A stretch of 64,000 nt of DNA from Ruminococcaceae bacterium OttesenSCG-928-A16 (GTDB lineage: Bacteria > Bacillota > Clostridia > Oscillospirales > Ruminococcaceae), in NCBI GenBank assembly GCA_030267215.1, contig JAJDJP010000001.1, forward strand, positions 62,001 to 126,000. The letters are read 5' to 3'. The translations under genes and the position numbers were made by a program. Below the pieces are notes generated by a model. The model was given only the letters and a program-made list of their open reading frames with translations, was not told where the DNA came from and made no database searches. Below, in pieces: positions 9,751-19,231 of the stretch (position 1 is its first letter; every line of letters starts with the position of its first letter).

Positions 9751-10674
9751 TTAAAACCACTTTTTACGTTTAAAAACAATAAGGCAAACCAGCACAATGG
9801 CAATGCTAACCGCAATAACAATGGGGTAAGCGTAAGGGGCGTGTATTTCGGGCATGGCTAGGTTCATGCCATACCAGCCTACAAGCAGGGTAAGCGGCAT
9901 AAAAATGGCCGAAAGAACCGTGAAAAGCTTCATGGTTTGGTTCAGGCTAATGTCAATTTGCGCCTGATAAGACTCTCGCACCTGGGTAACGTAATCTCGC
10001 AGGTTTAAAATGGCACGGCTCAACCTGTCGGCCCGGTTGGTTAAGATGTGAAAATAGTGCAGCTGGGCTTTGGTAAACAGGCCATTTTGGTTTTCCTCAA
10101 GGTCCACCAGCAAATCAAATAAAGATTCGTAGTAGCGTTTCCACTGCAGCAGCTTTTTGCGCAGCAGGCTTATTTCGTCGGTGTAATTAATCTCGGTGTT
10201 ATCTTTGGCAAGTTCGTCCTCTAGGGCGGCAATCTCTTCCTCAATGTCCTGCAAAAAAGAACTGTCCTTTTCGGTTAGCAAGTTAAAAAAGATATACAAG
10301 GCCCGCTCGGGCTGCATGGGGGCATCGTGCGGGGTGTTTAATAGGGCAATTAGTGCATCTACAGCCGGCAGCGGTTCGTAAATAAAAATAAGCCGGTTTT
10401 GGGTAAGGTAGGCCTGCACATGGGTAAGGGGTTTTTCAATGTCTTGCTGGTTCGGTATGCTAAGGGCAATGCAATCCATGCCGGTGTGGCTTTCAAAGCG
10501 CGAAGATTTATCGTGCTGCTGGCTGGGCGCCAATGGGGTAAGCAGGGTTTGCAGTTGCAGGGTATCGTTGGCCTGTGCAATTTCATCGGCCGGTATAAAA
10601 AGAATAGCCGGGGCGTTTATATTTTTGGCGTATTGGCTGCCCCGCACCGGCAGGCCGTTTAAAAAAATCGTCAT
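9751..10674 (-). CDS. CorA-family divalent cation transporter
   Basis: Two C-terminal TM helices with WYGMNLAMPE (GMN motif). Confidence 0.92.
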   Translation of the reverse strand: MTIFLNGLPVRGSQYAKNINAPAILFIPADEIAQANDTLQLQTLLTPLAPSQQHDKSSRFESHTGMDCIALSIPNQQDIEKPLTHVQAYLTQNRLIFIYEPLPAVDALIALLNTPHDAPMQPERALYIFFNLLTEKDSSFLQDIEEEIAALEDELAKDNTEINYTDEISLLRKKLLQWKRYYESLFDLLVDLEENQNGLFTKAQLHYFHILTNRADRLSRAILNLRDYVTQVRESYQAQIDISLNQTMKLFTVLSAIFMPLTLLVGWYGMNLAMPEIHAPYAYPIVIAVSIAIVLVCLIVFKRKKWF

Positions 10675-11052
10675 AGTGTTATATCCTTATATAATGTTGG
10701 TAGGGTTGTAAAAACATAGCTACATTGTACCCTACATAGATAGATGTCTGCAATCGTGGGTTTTACTGGCAGGGTATTCCGGGGCTTTTCGCTTGCCCTT
10801 TGCCCAGGTAGTTCGGCAAAAGAGATTCGAGCCCGTAGCTATATTTTAAACAAACATCTTCTGGTTTTAACGCTCCTTAGCAAGGTCAAGGGCGTTTCCT
10901 TAAGGCCATTTAGCGGTAAATGGCCGAAACCGCCGGGGTCTTGCCCCCCGGACGACGAAAAGGGAGGGTGTAGCTTAGCACAGTGATGTGTTCTACTCGT
11001 CTTCCATGGGAATTCACCAGCCAAATTCAAATGGTAAATTTCTGCTTCCCAG

Positions 11053-11247
11053 TTGTTTCCTTTGGTGGGATAAATTACGCTACGAAATTCCCCATTGGCA
11101 TGGAAATAGGTAGCCATATCGGGAAAGCTAACGGCGGCTTCTTACCTTAAAGCCATGGAAATACTTTGGCCGGTGCAACAAATAGCCTGTCGCTCCGCAT
11201 TTGTTTCCTTTGCACAGTAAATTACGCTGCGAAATTTCTTATTGGCG
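11053..11247. repeat. Pair of diverged direct repeats in non-coding region
   Basis: TTGTTTCCTTTGGTGGGATAAATTACGCTACGAAATTCCCCATTGGCA (11053-11100) versus TTGTTTCCTTTGCACAGTAAATTACGCTGCGAAATTTCTTATTGGCG (11201-11247). Confidence 0.7.
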
Positions 11248-11294
11248 GGGTTGCATAAGGTCAAGTTCGAGATTGGGAAGCAATGCCCGGCAGC

Positions 11295-13136
11295 TTAGGT
11301 CAGCTCAAACTGGCCGGTGTACAGTTGGTAATACCGCCCTTTGGCGGCTACCAGTTCATCGTGGTTGCCGCGCTCTATAATCTCGCCGTTTTCTAGCACC
11401 AGTATGGCGTTGGCGTTGCGCACGGTAGAAAGCCGGTGCGCAATAACAAACACTGTGCGGCCCTGCATCAAATGGTCCATGCCAATTTCCACCATTTTTT
11501 CGGTGTAGGTGTCTATGCTGCTGGTGGCTTCGTCTAAAATAAGCACGGGCGGGTCGGCCACGGCAGCCCGTGCAATGGCAAGCAATTGGCGCTGGCCGGC
11601 ACTTAAATTGCCGCCGTCGCTAGTTAAAAAGGTGTTGTACCCCTGTGGCAGGCGCCGAATAAACGAATCGGCATTGGCCAGTTTTGCGGCCTCTATCACC
11701 ATGGCATCGTCGGCCGCAAGGTTGCCGTAGCGGATATTATCGGCAATGGTACCGGTAAACAGGTGGGTGTCTTGCAAAACCACCGATAAAGTTTGCCGCA
11801 GCGATGATTTTTGCATTTGTCGAATGTCGATACCATCGTAGGTAATTTTGCCGCCGTCAATTTCGTAAAAACGGTTAATAAGGTTGGTAATGGTGGTTTT
11901 GCCAGCCCCGGTAGAGCCAACAAACGCAATTTTTTGGCCGGGTGCCGCATGTAAACTAATGTTTTTTAGCACCTTGTGGGTAGGGGTGTAGCCAAAGGTT
12001 ACCTCTTCAAAACGCACATCGCCCTTTATGGGGGTGTAGTGTGCGCCGCCGGGGGCGGGGGTTTTCCACGCAAACTGGTTCGAAAGCTCGGCTTCTTCGT
12101 AGCTGCCATCGGCTGTGTGGCGCACCTTTACAAGGCTAACGGTGCCGCTGTCGGTTTCGGGCGCCTCGTCCATCACCTCAAAAATATGCTCGGCCCCAGC
12201 CAGGGCGGCCAAAATCATGTTTACTTGCTGCGAAAACTGGTTGATGGGCATAGAGGTTTGCCGCACAAACACAAGGTAAGAGGCAAGGGTGCCTAAATCG
12301 ATGCTGCCGGAGATGGCGAAAACAGCGCCCAGGCAGGCGGTTATGGCATAGTTTAAGTACGAAATGCTGACGCTGACCGGAATAAGAATGCCCGAAAAGG
12401 TAAGTGCACCGGTGCCGGCTTTGCGCAGTTCTTCGTTTAGGGTGGTAAAGTTAGCCAGGTTTTCCTCTTCGTGGTTAAAAACCTTTACCACTTTTTGGCC
12501 GTCCACCATTTCCTCTATAAAGCTGTTTACACCCGCCATATGTTTTTGTTGCCGGGCAAAATAGCGGTGGCTTTTTTTACCGCTGTACCTAAAAAACAAA
12601 AACATAAGCACAAAAGAACCAATAACAATAAGCGAAAGCCGATAATCGAGCACAATGAGCAGGGTAAAACTGCCGGCCACCGTTACAAAACTTTGTATAA
12701 GCACGGTAAAGCTGTTGTTCAGGGCTTCGGCAATGGTGTCAATATCGTTGGTAAAGCGGCTCATCACATCGCCGTGGGTATGGGTGTCAAAAAAGCGCAG
12801 CGGCAGGGTTTGCACATGGTTAAAAAGGTCGTCTCGCAATTCGCGAATAATGCGCTGGCCCACCCGCACCATTAGCTGCGAATAACCCAAGGTGCAAAGC
12901 ACCCCAAGCAGGTACATGCCCCCCATAAGCAGCAGCGCACGCAACAGCCCCGGTATGTTGCCGGGTAAAATATAGTTGTTGATAATTGGTTTTAACAGGT
13001 AGGTACCCAGCACCCCGGTAAAGGCGCTAACGGCGGCCATAAAACCAACCAGCGTTAGTGTAAAGGCGTGGTTTTTAAAGTATACGCTAAACTTTTTTAG
13101 TGTGTATTTTATATTTTTGGGTTTAGAACGTGCCAT
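11295..13136 (-). CDS. ABC exporter half-transporter (permease + ATPase)
   Basis: Six-TM domain; Walker A GSTGAGKTT; LSAGQRQLLAIARA; overlaps upstream gene by one nucleotide (TAATG). Confidence 0.93.
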   Translation of the reverse strand: MARSKPKNIKYTLKKFSVYFKNHAFTLTLVGFMAAVSAFTGVLGTYLLKPIINNYILPGNIPGLLRALLLMGGMYLLGVLCTLGYSQLMVRVGQRIIRELRDDLFNHVQTLPLRFFDTHTHGDVMSRFTNDIDTIAEALNNSFTVLIQSFVTVAGSFTLLIVLDYRLSLIVIGSFVLMFLFFRYSGKKSHRYFARQQKHMAGVNSFIEEMVDGQKVVKVFNHEEENLANFTTLNEELRKAGTGALTFSGILIPVSVSISYLNYAITACLGAVFAISGSIDLGTLASYLVFVRQTSMPINQFSQQVNMILAALAGAEHIFEVMDEAPETDSGTVSLVKVRHTADGSYEEAELSNQFAWKTPAPGGAHYTPIKGDVRFEEVTFGYTPTHKVLKNISLHAAPGQKIAFVGSTGAGKTTITNLINRFYEIDGGKITYDGIDIRQMQKSSLRQTLSVVLQDTHLFTGTIADNIRYGNLAADDAMVIEAAKLANADSFIRRLPQGYNTFLTSDGGNLSAGQRQLLAIARAAVADPPVLILDEATSSIDTYTEKMVEIGMDHLMQGRTVFVIAHRLSTVRNANAILVLENGEIIERGNHDELVAAKGRYYQLYTGQFELT

Positions 13137-14863
13137 TAGCCAGCCACCCCCTTTTGCTGTGCGGCTACAATATCTTGGTAAATGGGGTTGTGGGCCAGTA
13201 GTTGTTGGTGGGTACCAATTTCGTTTATCTGGCCGTTTTCTAAAATGATAATTTGATCGGCATGCTCTACGCTGGTAATGCGCTGGGCAATAATAATTTT
13301 GGTGGTGCCGGCAAGGCCACTGGCAAGGCCGGCGCGTATACGGGCCTCGGTGGCGGTGTCTACCGCACTGGTAGAATCATCTAAAATAAGTACCTTGGGG
13401 TTTTTTAGCAGGGCGCGCGCAATGCAAATGCGCTGTCTTTGCCCGCCCGAAACCCCGGCCCCTTGCTGCCCCAATACCGTGTTTAGGCCATTTGGCAATT
13501 TGTCTATAAAATCGGTTACACAGGCAATTTGGCAGGCACGGTCTATTTGGGCGGCGGTGGCAGTGGGGTTGCCCCACAGCAGGTTTTCGCGTATGGTGCC
13601 GCTAAACAAGGTGTTGTTTTGCAGCACCATGGCAATGGCGTTGCGCAGGTGGGCCACCGGGTAACTTTTTACATCGTGGCCATCTACCAGCACCTGGCCG
13701 GATGAAACATCGTACAAGCGGGGGATAAGCTGCACCAGCGATGTTTTAGCAGAGCCGGTGCCCCCAATAATGCCAATGGTTTGCCCGGCCTTAATGCTAA
13801 TGTTAATGTTCGACAGCACAAACTCTTTGGCCGATTGCTGGTATTTAAAATACACCTGCCTAAACTCTACCGAGCCATGCTGCACCGTGTTGGTGGCATT
13901 TTCATGGTCTGCAATATCAATGGGCTCGTCCATAATTTCTAAAATACGGCGGGCCGAGGTAATAGAGCGGGTGAGCATCATAAACACGCCCGAAATCATC
14001 ATTAAACTGTTTAAAATAAGCAAAACATAGCTTAAAAAGCCGGTTAACTGCCCCACCTGCATGCCGCCAGTTTGCACCAGCCCCCCGCCAAACCATAACA
14101 GGCAAACAATGGTGGCGTACATTACACCCTGAAACACCGTGGTGTTTAATACGGCGTAGCCAAACGCTTTTTCTGATGTTTTTTGCAGCTCCTCGTTTAC
14201 GGTGCCAAATTTTTCACTTTCGGTTTGGCCCCGCACATAGGCTTTTACCACCCGTATGGCGGTTAGGTTTTCTTGCACAATAGAGTTTACTTTATCTAGC
14301 GCATGTTGCAATTTGCCATACATGGGCCGTAGTTTGCGCATAATAAGCAGCAGCAAGCCTGCTAGCACCGGAATAGCCACAAGAAACACAAGGGTAAGCT
14401 TGTAGTTAATAAGCAGTGCCATAACAAGGCCCATAATAATCATGGCAGGGCCGCGCACAATGGGGCGTATGCCGTTGCTTAGCGCATTTTGCAGTATGTT
14501 TACGTCGCTGGTAAGGCGGGTAACAATAGAAGATGTTTGGAAATGATCGAGGTTGGAAAAAGAAAATTGCTGTATTTTTTCGTATTCGGCACGGCGCAGC
14601 TGGGCACCAAAGCCCATGCCGGCCACAGCGGCCATGCGGTTATATAAGGTGCCCAGCACCAGCGAAACAACGGCGCAAACCACCATAATGGCACTGCGGG
14701 TAAAAATATAGGGCAGGTCTCGGTTGGCTACCCCAACGTCTACCATGTCGGCCATTAAAAACGGAATAATCAGCTCAAACCCGCATTCGGCAATGGCAAA
14801 AATAACAGCAAGAATCAATTCTTTTTTGTATTTTCCAGTGTAACCAGCAAACCGCTTTAACAA
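13136..14863 (-). CDS. ABC exporter half-transporter (permease + ATPase)
   Basis: Six-TM domain; Walker A GGTGSAKTS; VSGGQRQRICIARALL; likely heterodimer partner of the 11295-13136 product. Confidence 0.93.
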   Translation of the reverse strand: MLKRFAGYTGKYKKELILAVIFAIAECGFELIIPFLMADMVDVGVANRDLPYIFTRSAIMVVCAVVSLVLGTLYNRMAAVAGMGFGAQLRRAEYEKIQQFSFSNLDHFQTSSIVTRLTSDVNILQNALSNGIRPIVRGPAMIIMGLVMALLINYKLTLVFLVAIPVLAGLLLLIMRKLRPMYGKLQHALDKVNSIVQENLTAIRVVKAYVRGQTESEKFGTVNEELQKTSEKAFGYAVLNTTVFQGVMYATIVCLLWFGGGLVQTGGMQVGQLTGFLSYVLLILNSLMMISGVFMMLTRSITSARRILEIMDEPIDIADHENATNTVQHGSVEFRQVYFKYQQSAKEFVLSNINISIKAGQTIGIIGGTGSAKTSLVQLIPRLYDVSSGQVLVDGHDVKSYPVAHLRNAIAMVLQNNTLFSGTIRENLLWGNPTATAAQIDRACQIACVTDFIDKLPNGLNTVLGQQGAGVSGGQRQRICIARALLKNPKVLILDDSTSAVDTATEARIRAGLASGLAGTTKIIIAQRITSVEHADQIIILENGQINEIGTHQQLLAHNPIYQDIVAAQQKGVAG

Positions 14864-14899
14864 GTGGCGTCCCTCCTTAAAAATAATGTAGCTGGTGGT

Positions 14900-15328
14900 T
14901 TAATCGAAGATGCGGCCGGTAAAATTTTGGTAAAGCCGTTGCAGGTAATTTTCAAACGCCTGCTTTTCTTCTGGGGTAAACCCATGCAGCTCGGTTTGTT
15001 CTACTTCGCTGCAAATTTCTTCCCAGCGGGCGTTGGCTGCCCGCCCCTTGGCGGTAATGCAAATAGCGGCTGCCCGCCGGTTGCCCTTGGCCGCCGTGCG
15101 TTCAATCAAGCCTTTTTCTTCCATATTATTTAAAATGCGCGAAACGGTGGCCGGTTCAATATCGCAGTGTATGGCAATATCTTTTTGCATGCTGTTGTTG
15201 TGCCCGGCAAGGTAGTACAAAATTTTGGGCTGCCCGGGCGAAAGCCCCACGCTGCCCATACGCGGGCGCAGGGCGTTTTTTTGCGCATGGTAGGCATGGG
15301 TAAGCGCCGAGTGAAATGGTATAGCCAA
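14900..15328 (-). CDS. MarR-family transcriptional regulator
   Basis: wHTH body (SPGQPKILYYLAGHNNSMQKDIAIHCDIEPATVSRILNNMEEKGLIER); probable TTG start at 15328 with upstream AGAAAGAAGGG. Confidence 0.88.
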   Translation of the reverse strand: MAIPFHSALTHAYHAQKNALRPRMGSVGLSPGQPKILYYLAGHNNSMQKDIAIHCDIEPATVSRILNNMEEKGLIERTAAKGNRRAAAICITAKGRAANARWEEICSEVEQTELHGFTPEEKQAFENYLQRLYQNFTGRIFD

Positions 15329-15388
15329 AGTATCCCTTCTTTCTATTACAATAGGGTAAACCCTCAATCAGTAGCATCCTAATAGTTA

Positions 15389-15435
15389 GCAAGCTAATTA
15401 TAAAACTGGCAAGCTAATTATAAAACTGGCAAGCT
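15389..15435. repeat. Tandem 20-bp repeat, 2.35 copies
   Basis: GCAAGCTAATTATAAAACTG x2 then GCAAGCT. Confidence 0.95.
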
Positions 15436-15445
15436 GTATTGTCAA
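15417..15445 (-). promoter_or_regulatory. Sigma-70-type promoter for marR/ABC operon
   Basis: On - strand TTGACA (15445-15440), 17 bp spacer, TATAAT (15422-15417); embedded in the 20-bp tandem repeats. Confidence 0.85.
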
Positions 15446-15525
15446 TCCTCTTTAGGGGGTTATAATTGCTTTTTAAGGTGCAAATATGGTTTAATGTAAG
15501 CACCAAAATAAAGGCAGGTGTGCGT

Positions 15526-16509
15526 GTGAGCGCAAAAGACAACAAAGTTGTAAAATGGGTGCTTATTTTTAAAACCCGCTTTACCCAGGCCGAGGTTTCG
15601 TCCTCCTCGGTAATTGTGGCGTATTATTTGCTGCTTTCTTTGTTTCCGCTGCTTATTGCTGTGGGCAATATTTTGCCTATGTTTAATATTACGCCGCAAT
15701 CGTTACTGCCGTATTTAAATATCATTGTGCCTGCCAGCTTGCAATCGGTGTTAGACCCCATTGTGGTAAGCCTACTTACCACTAGCAGCGGGGGGCTTTT
15801 TTCTATTAGTGCTATTGGGCTGGTGTGGAGCGCCAGCAGGGGCATTGGGCACCTGCAAAAATGCATGAACAAAGCCTATGGCGTAGAGCCCGAAAGTGGG
15901 CTGGTGGTAAAAAAGGGTATTTCGTTGCTAATGGTGCTGGTGCTATTGCTGCTAATGGTTGCGTTTGTGCTTGTGTTTAGCGTGGGGCAGGTGGTGCTAG
16001 ATAAATTATCGGAAGTTTTTTTGTGGGCAGAGCACCTTGTTGCCTATTTAAACGATTTTAAATGGCCGGTTGCCATTGTGGTTATTTTTGTTGTTTTAAT
16101 GCTGGTATACCGCATTACCCCCGATGTTAAGCTGCGCCTGCGAGATGTTTGGCCGGGCAGCCTGGTGGGGCTGGTGGGGTTGTTGGCACTTACCCAGCTG
16201 TTTACGGTGTATTTACAGTTTGTTGCGGGCCGGGTTAGCAGTTATGGCGCACTGGGTACCTTTATTGTGCTTATGTTTTGGCTTAACTTTTCGGCTATTA
16301 TTATATTGTCTGGCACCATATTAAATGCCACTTTGTACGAGTATAAATACGGAAAAGCGCAGCCCCAAAATAGCCGGTTAGACCAATACCTGCGCCAAAA
16401 AGCCGCTGTAAGGCTGGCCAAGCTGCAAAAAAAGTTGCCGCCTACCGTTTTGCCCAAAGAAACCGGGCCAGAGGAGCCACAAGAGCAAAAAGAGGATACC
16501 CACCCTTAG
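15526..16509 (+). CDS. YihY/BrkB-family inner membrane protein
   Basis: Multi-TM protein with SSSVIVAYYLLLSLFPLLIAVGN and WPGSLVGLVGLLALTQLFTVYLQ; GTG start at 15520 or 15526 more plausible than ATG at 15466. Confidence 0.88.
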   Translation: MSAKDNKVVKWVLIFKTRFTQAEVSSSSVIVAYYLLLSLFPLLIAVGNILPMFNITPQSLLPYLNIIVPASLQSVLDPIVVSLLTTSSGGLFSISAIGLVWSASRGIGHLQKCMNKAYGVEPESGLVVKKGISLLMVLVLLLLMVAFVLVFSVGQVVLDKLSEVFLWAEHLVAYLNDFKWPVAIVVIFVVLMLVYRITPDVKLRLRDVWPGSLVGLVGLLALTQLFTVYLQFVAGRVSSYGALGTFIVLMFWLNFSAIIILSGTILNATLYEYKYGKAQPQNSRLDQYLRQKAAVRLAKLQKKLPPTVLPKETGPEEPQEQKEDTHP

Positions 16510-16580
16510 AATGGGCGGAGCTTGGCTATAAAGTTGCAAAATTAGCTGCTATAAAATAAGCAAATGCGCGAGGTGATAGA

Positions 16581-16706
16581 ATGCCAGTAGTAACCCCAAA
16601 CCCCACCAATGCAGGCGATGGGCTGGACGAAGAACTGAACGAGGACGACATTGTGCTGGTGGATGAAAACGGCAATAAAATTAGGTTTAGCACTTATTTA
16701 GAGTAA
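16581..16706 (+). CDS. Small acidic protein, 41 aa, unknown function
   Basis: ATG preceded by GAGGTGATAGA; MPVVTPNPTNAGDGLDEELNEDDIVLVDENGNKIRFSTYLE; too short for the supplied ORF track. Confidence 0.55.
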   Translation: MPVVTPNPTNAGDGLDEELNEDDIVLVDENGNKIRFSTYLE

Positions 16707-16817
16707 CTGCACCGGCGTGCCGCAACCGGCTACATTTGTTTGGTTTTAAATAAATGTGGTCGGCTTGGCTTGTGGGTGATAAAAGTGCGCCCTATTTGCG
16801 TTGTTACCGCATATATT

Positions 16818-16866
16818 TCGGGTGTATTTCCCCCGCCGCAGGCGGGGGAAATACACCCGATTTTTT
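16818..16866 (+). terminator. Strong intrinsic terminator
   Basis: Perfect 20-bp stem TCGGGTGTATTTCCCCCGCC-GCA-GGCGGGGGAAATACACCCGA followed by TTTTTT. Confidence 0.9.
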
Positions 16867-16918
16867 CTCTTTTGCTATTCAATACGCTCGCAAGGCACTT
16901 CCATGTAATAAATATTGA

Positions 16919-16947
16919 TTGACGGCGTGGGTAAAATGCGGTATTAT
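16919..16947 (+). promoter_or_regulatory. Sigma-70-type promoter upstream of trpX-like gene
   Basis: TTGACG, 17 bp, TATTAT. Confidence 0.6.
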
Positions 16948-17039
16948 AATTTGCAAGCACGTTATTACAGCAAAGTGATAAATTGCTAAATTATTACCTG
17001 GCTGGGTAAAAGGCACAACAACCAGAGGAGTGGGAAAGC

Positions 17040-18011
17040 ATGAAAAAAGTTTTGGCGTTATGTTTGGCCGTGGCCTGCACGGCTTTGGTTTTAGCGGGCT
17101 GCAATACTGGTGGCGCAGGCAGCGCAGGGCAAAAGGTTAAAATTGGGGTTATCCAATTTGTGGCGCACGATGCACTGGACGCTGCTTATAAAGGCTTTGT
17201 AGATGGCCTTGCCGAGGCCGGCTATAAAGAGGGTGAAAATGTCAGCTTCGATTTTCAGAACGCGCAGGGCGAAATTGCCAACTGCAGCAGCATTGCCACC
17301 AAATTGGTAAACGATAAAAACGACCTGATTTTGGCCATTGCTACCCCGGCAGCACAGGCTGTTGCGCAGGCAACGGGCGACGCAAAAAACCTGCCGGTGC
17401 TGGTTACCGCTGTAACCGACCCGCAAGACGCCGGCCTTGTGGCCAGCAACGAGGCCCCGGGCGGCAATGTTACCGGCACTAGCGACCTTGCCCCCGTGGC
17501 AAAACAAATAGAACTGTTAAAGCAACTGGTACCCGAGGCAAAAACCATTGGCTTTTTGTATTCGTCCAGCGAGGCAAACTCGGTGTTTCAGATAGACCTT
17601 GCGCGTGCTGCCGCCGAAGAACTGGGCCTGACTACGCAGGACTTTACGGTGTCCAGCACCAACGAGATGCAGCAGGTGGTGCAATCGATGGTGGGCAAGG
17701 TAGATGCGGTGTATGCCCCTACCGATAACATGATTGCCAGCGGCATGCCGGCCGTGGCTGCCATTGCCAACCAAAATAAGCTGCCAGTTATTGTGGGCGA
17801 GGTTGGCATGGTGCAAAATGGTGCCCTTGCCTCTTATAGCTTAGATTATTATGAACTGGGCAAAATAACCGCTGGGCAAGCTGTTAAAATTTTAAAGGGA
17901 GAAGCCACCCCCGCCACCATGCCTATAGAATACCAAACCGAGTTTAAGCTGGAATTGAACGAGGAAACCGCCCAAACGCTGGGCATTACCATACCGGCAG
18001 ATTTACAATAA
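17040..18011 (+). CDS. ABC transporter substrate-binding lipoprotein, TrpX-like (PF04392 type)
   Basis: Lipobox ALVLAGCNTG; VKIGVIQFVAHDALDAAYKGFVDGLAEAGYKEG; followed by permease and ATPase. Confidence 0.88.
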   Translation: MKKVLALCLAVACTALVLAGCNTGGAGSAGQKVKIGVIQFVAHDALDAAYKGFVDGLAEAGYKEGENVSFDFQNAQGEIANCSSIATKLVNDKNDLILAIATPAAQAVAQATGDAKNLPVLVTAVTDPQDAGLVASNEAPGGNVTGTSDLAPVAKQIELLKQLVPEAKTIGFLYSSSEANSVFQIDLARAAAEELGLTTQDFTVSSTNEMQQVVQSMVGKVDAVYAPTDNMIASGMPAVAAIANQNKLPVIVGEVGMVQNGALASYSLDYYELGKITAGQAVKILKGEATPATMPIEYQTEFKLELNEETAQTLGITIPADLQ

Positions 18012-18073
18012 AACCGTGCTTTTTGTACTTTGCAAAAAAAGCTATTCCATTCTTGAAAAAGGAGAATGGGGCT

Positions 18074-18108
18074 TGGGGAAGAGGGCCACGACCCTCTTCC
18101 CCATTTTT
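18074..18108 (+). terminator. Intrinsic terminator/attenuator between binding protein and permease genes
   Basis: TGGGGAAGAGGG/CCCTCTTCCCCA 12-bp stem then TTTTT. Confidence 0.85.
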
Positions 18109-18316
18109 AGATAACCAATATTTTGGCGTAAATATGTATTTTATAAAAACCGCTTTGGAATAACAGCGTTAAAACAAGCGTTTAATTTTTGTGTGGTTTA
18201 CACATAACGCTTTACAATGGTAGCAAACCCCTTTATTATACTAACAATGCTAAAGAATAAAATGGATGTTGGGGTGCGCTAAAGGATAGATTTTATGGGA
18301 TGGGAGAGGGAAGCGG

Positions 18317-19231
18317 ATGAGTATATTACTTGCCTTGCAGGTGGCGGCGGCACAAGGCCTTTTGTGGGGTGTTATGACATTGGGTGCCTACATTAGCTAC
18401 AAGATACTGGATTTTCCGGATCTTTCGGTGGATGGCACCTATGCGCTGGGCGGCGCAGTTTGCGCCGTGCTAATTGTGAATGGGTGGAACCCGGTTTTAA
18501 GCATGTTTGTTGCTATGCTGGCCGGCATGCTGGGCGGGCTTGCCACAGCATTGCTGCACACCAAAATGAAAATGACCGGCCTTTTAGCGGGTATTTTGGT
18601 AATGCTGGGGCTGTATTCCATCAACCTGCGCATTATGGGCAAATCCAATACGTCGCTGCTAAACGCAAACACAATAAATGCCCTTTTAAAGCGGGTTATT
18701 CCGGCCAGTAACGAGGTGCTAAGCATTATTTCGGGCGCGGTTATTTGCGCTTTGCTTATTGCGCTGTTGTATTGGTTTTTTGGCACCGAGGTTGGTTGTG
18801 CCCTGCGTGCCAGCGGCAACAACAAAAACATGGCCCGTGCCATGGGCGTAAATACCGACCAAATGGTTGTTCTTGGCCTTGTGCTTTCCAACGGGCTGGT
18901 GGGGCTTTCGGGGGCGCTTTTTGCGCAGTACCAAGGCTTTGCCGATGTTGGCATGGGCACTGGCACCATGGTAATGGGGCTTGCCTCTATTATTATTGGC
19001 GAGGTTATTTTCCGTTTTATGCGGCGCAGCTTTGCGCTGCGTATGCTTTCGGCCGTGTTTGGCACAGTGGTGTACCGTGTAATTATTGGCATTGTGCTGC
19101 AACTGGGCATTATGGACGCAAACGACATGAAATTAGCATCGGCCATTATTGTGGTGCTGGTGTTTGCGCTTTCGATGCTGTTGGATAAGGTGCGGGCAGC
19201 AAAAGGGGGGCAGCAAAATGTTAAACCTTAA
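18317..19231 (+). CDS. ABC transporter permease, TrpY-like
   Basis: LGAYISYKILDFPDLSVDGTYALGGAVCAVL; multi-TM. Confidence 0.88.
   Translation: MSILLALQVAAAQGLLWGVMTLGAYISYKILDFPDLSVDGTYALGGAVCAVLIVNGWNPVLSMFVAMLAGMLGGLATALLHTKMKMTGLLAGILVMLGLYSINLRIMGKSNTSLLNANTINALLKRVIPASNEVLSIISGAVICALLIALLYWFFGTEVGCALRASGNNKNMARAMGVNTDQMVVLGLVLSNGLVGLSGALFAQYQGFADVGMGTGTMVMGLASIIIGEVIFRFMRRSFALRMLSAVFGTVVYRVIIGIVLQLGIMDANDMKLASAIIVVLVFALSMLLDKVRAAKGGQQNVKP

Noticed and set aside
10970-11030. tRNA-like string GGGTGTAGCTTAGCACAG
   Set aside because: Resembles a tRNA D-arm start by chance; no matching acceptor stem, anticodon arm or T-arm could be drawn.
10839-11117. 92-aa - strand ORF in the corA-ABC gap
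   Set aside because: No RBS or domain; overlaps diverged non-coding repeats and is better treated as remnant sequence.
16861-17039. T-box leader upstream of the trpX-like gene
   Set aside because: No T-box consensus or antiterminator found; only a plausible sigma-70 promoter.
18439-19146. 235-aa - strand ORF opposite the TrpY-like permease
   Set aside because: Antisense frame of a membrane protein gene, no recognisable domain or RBS.
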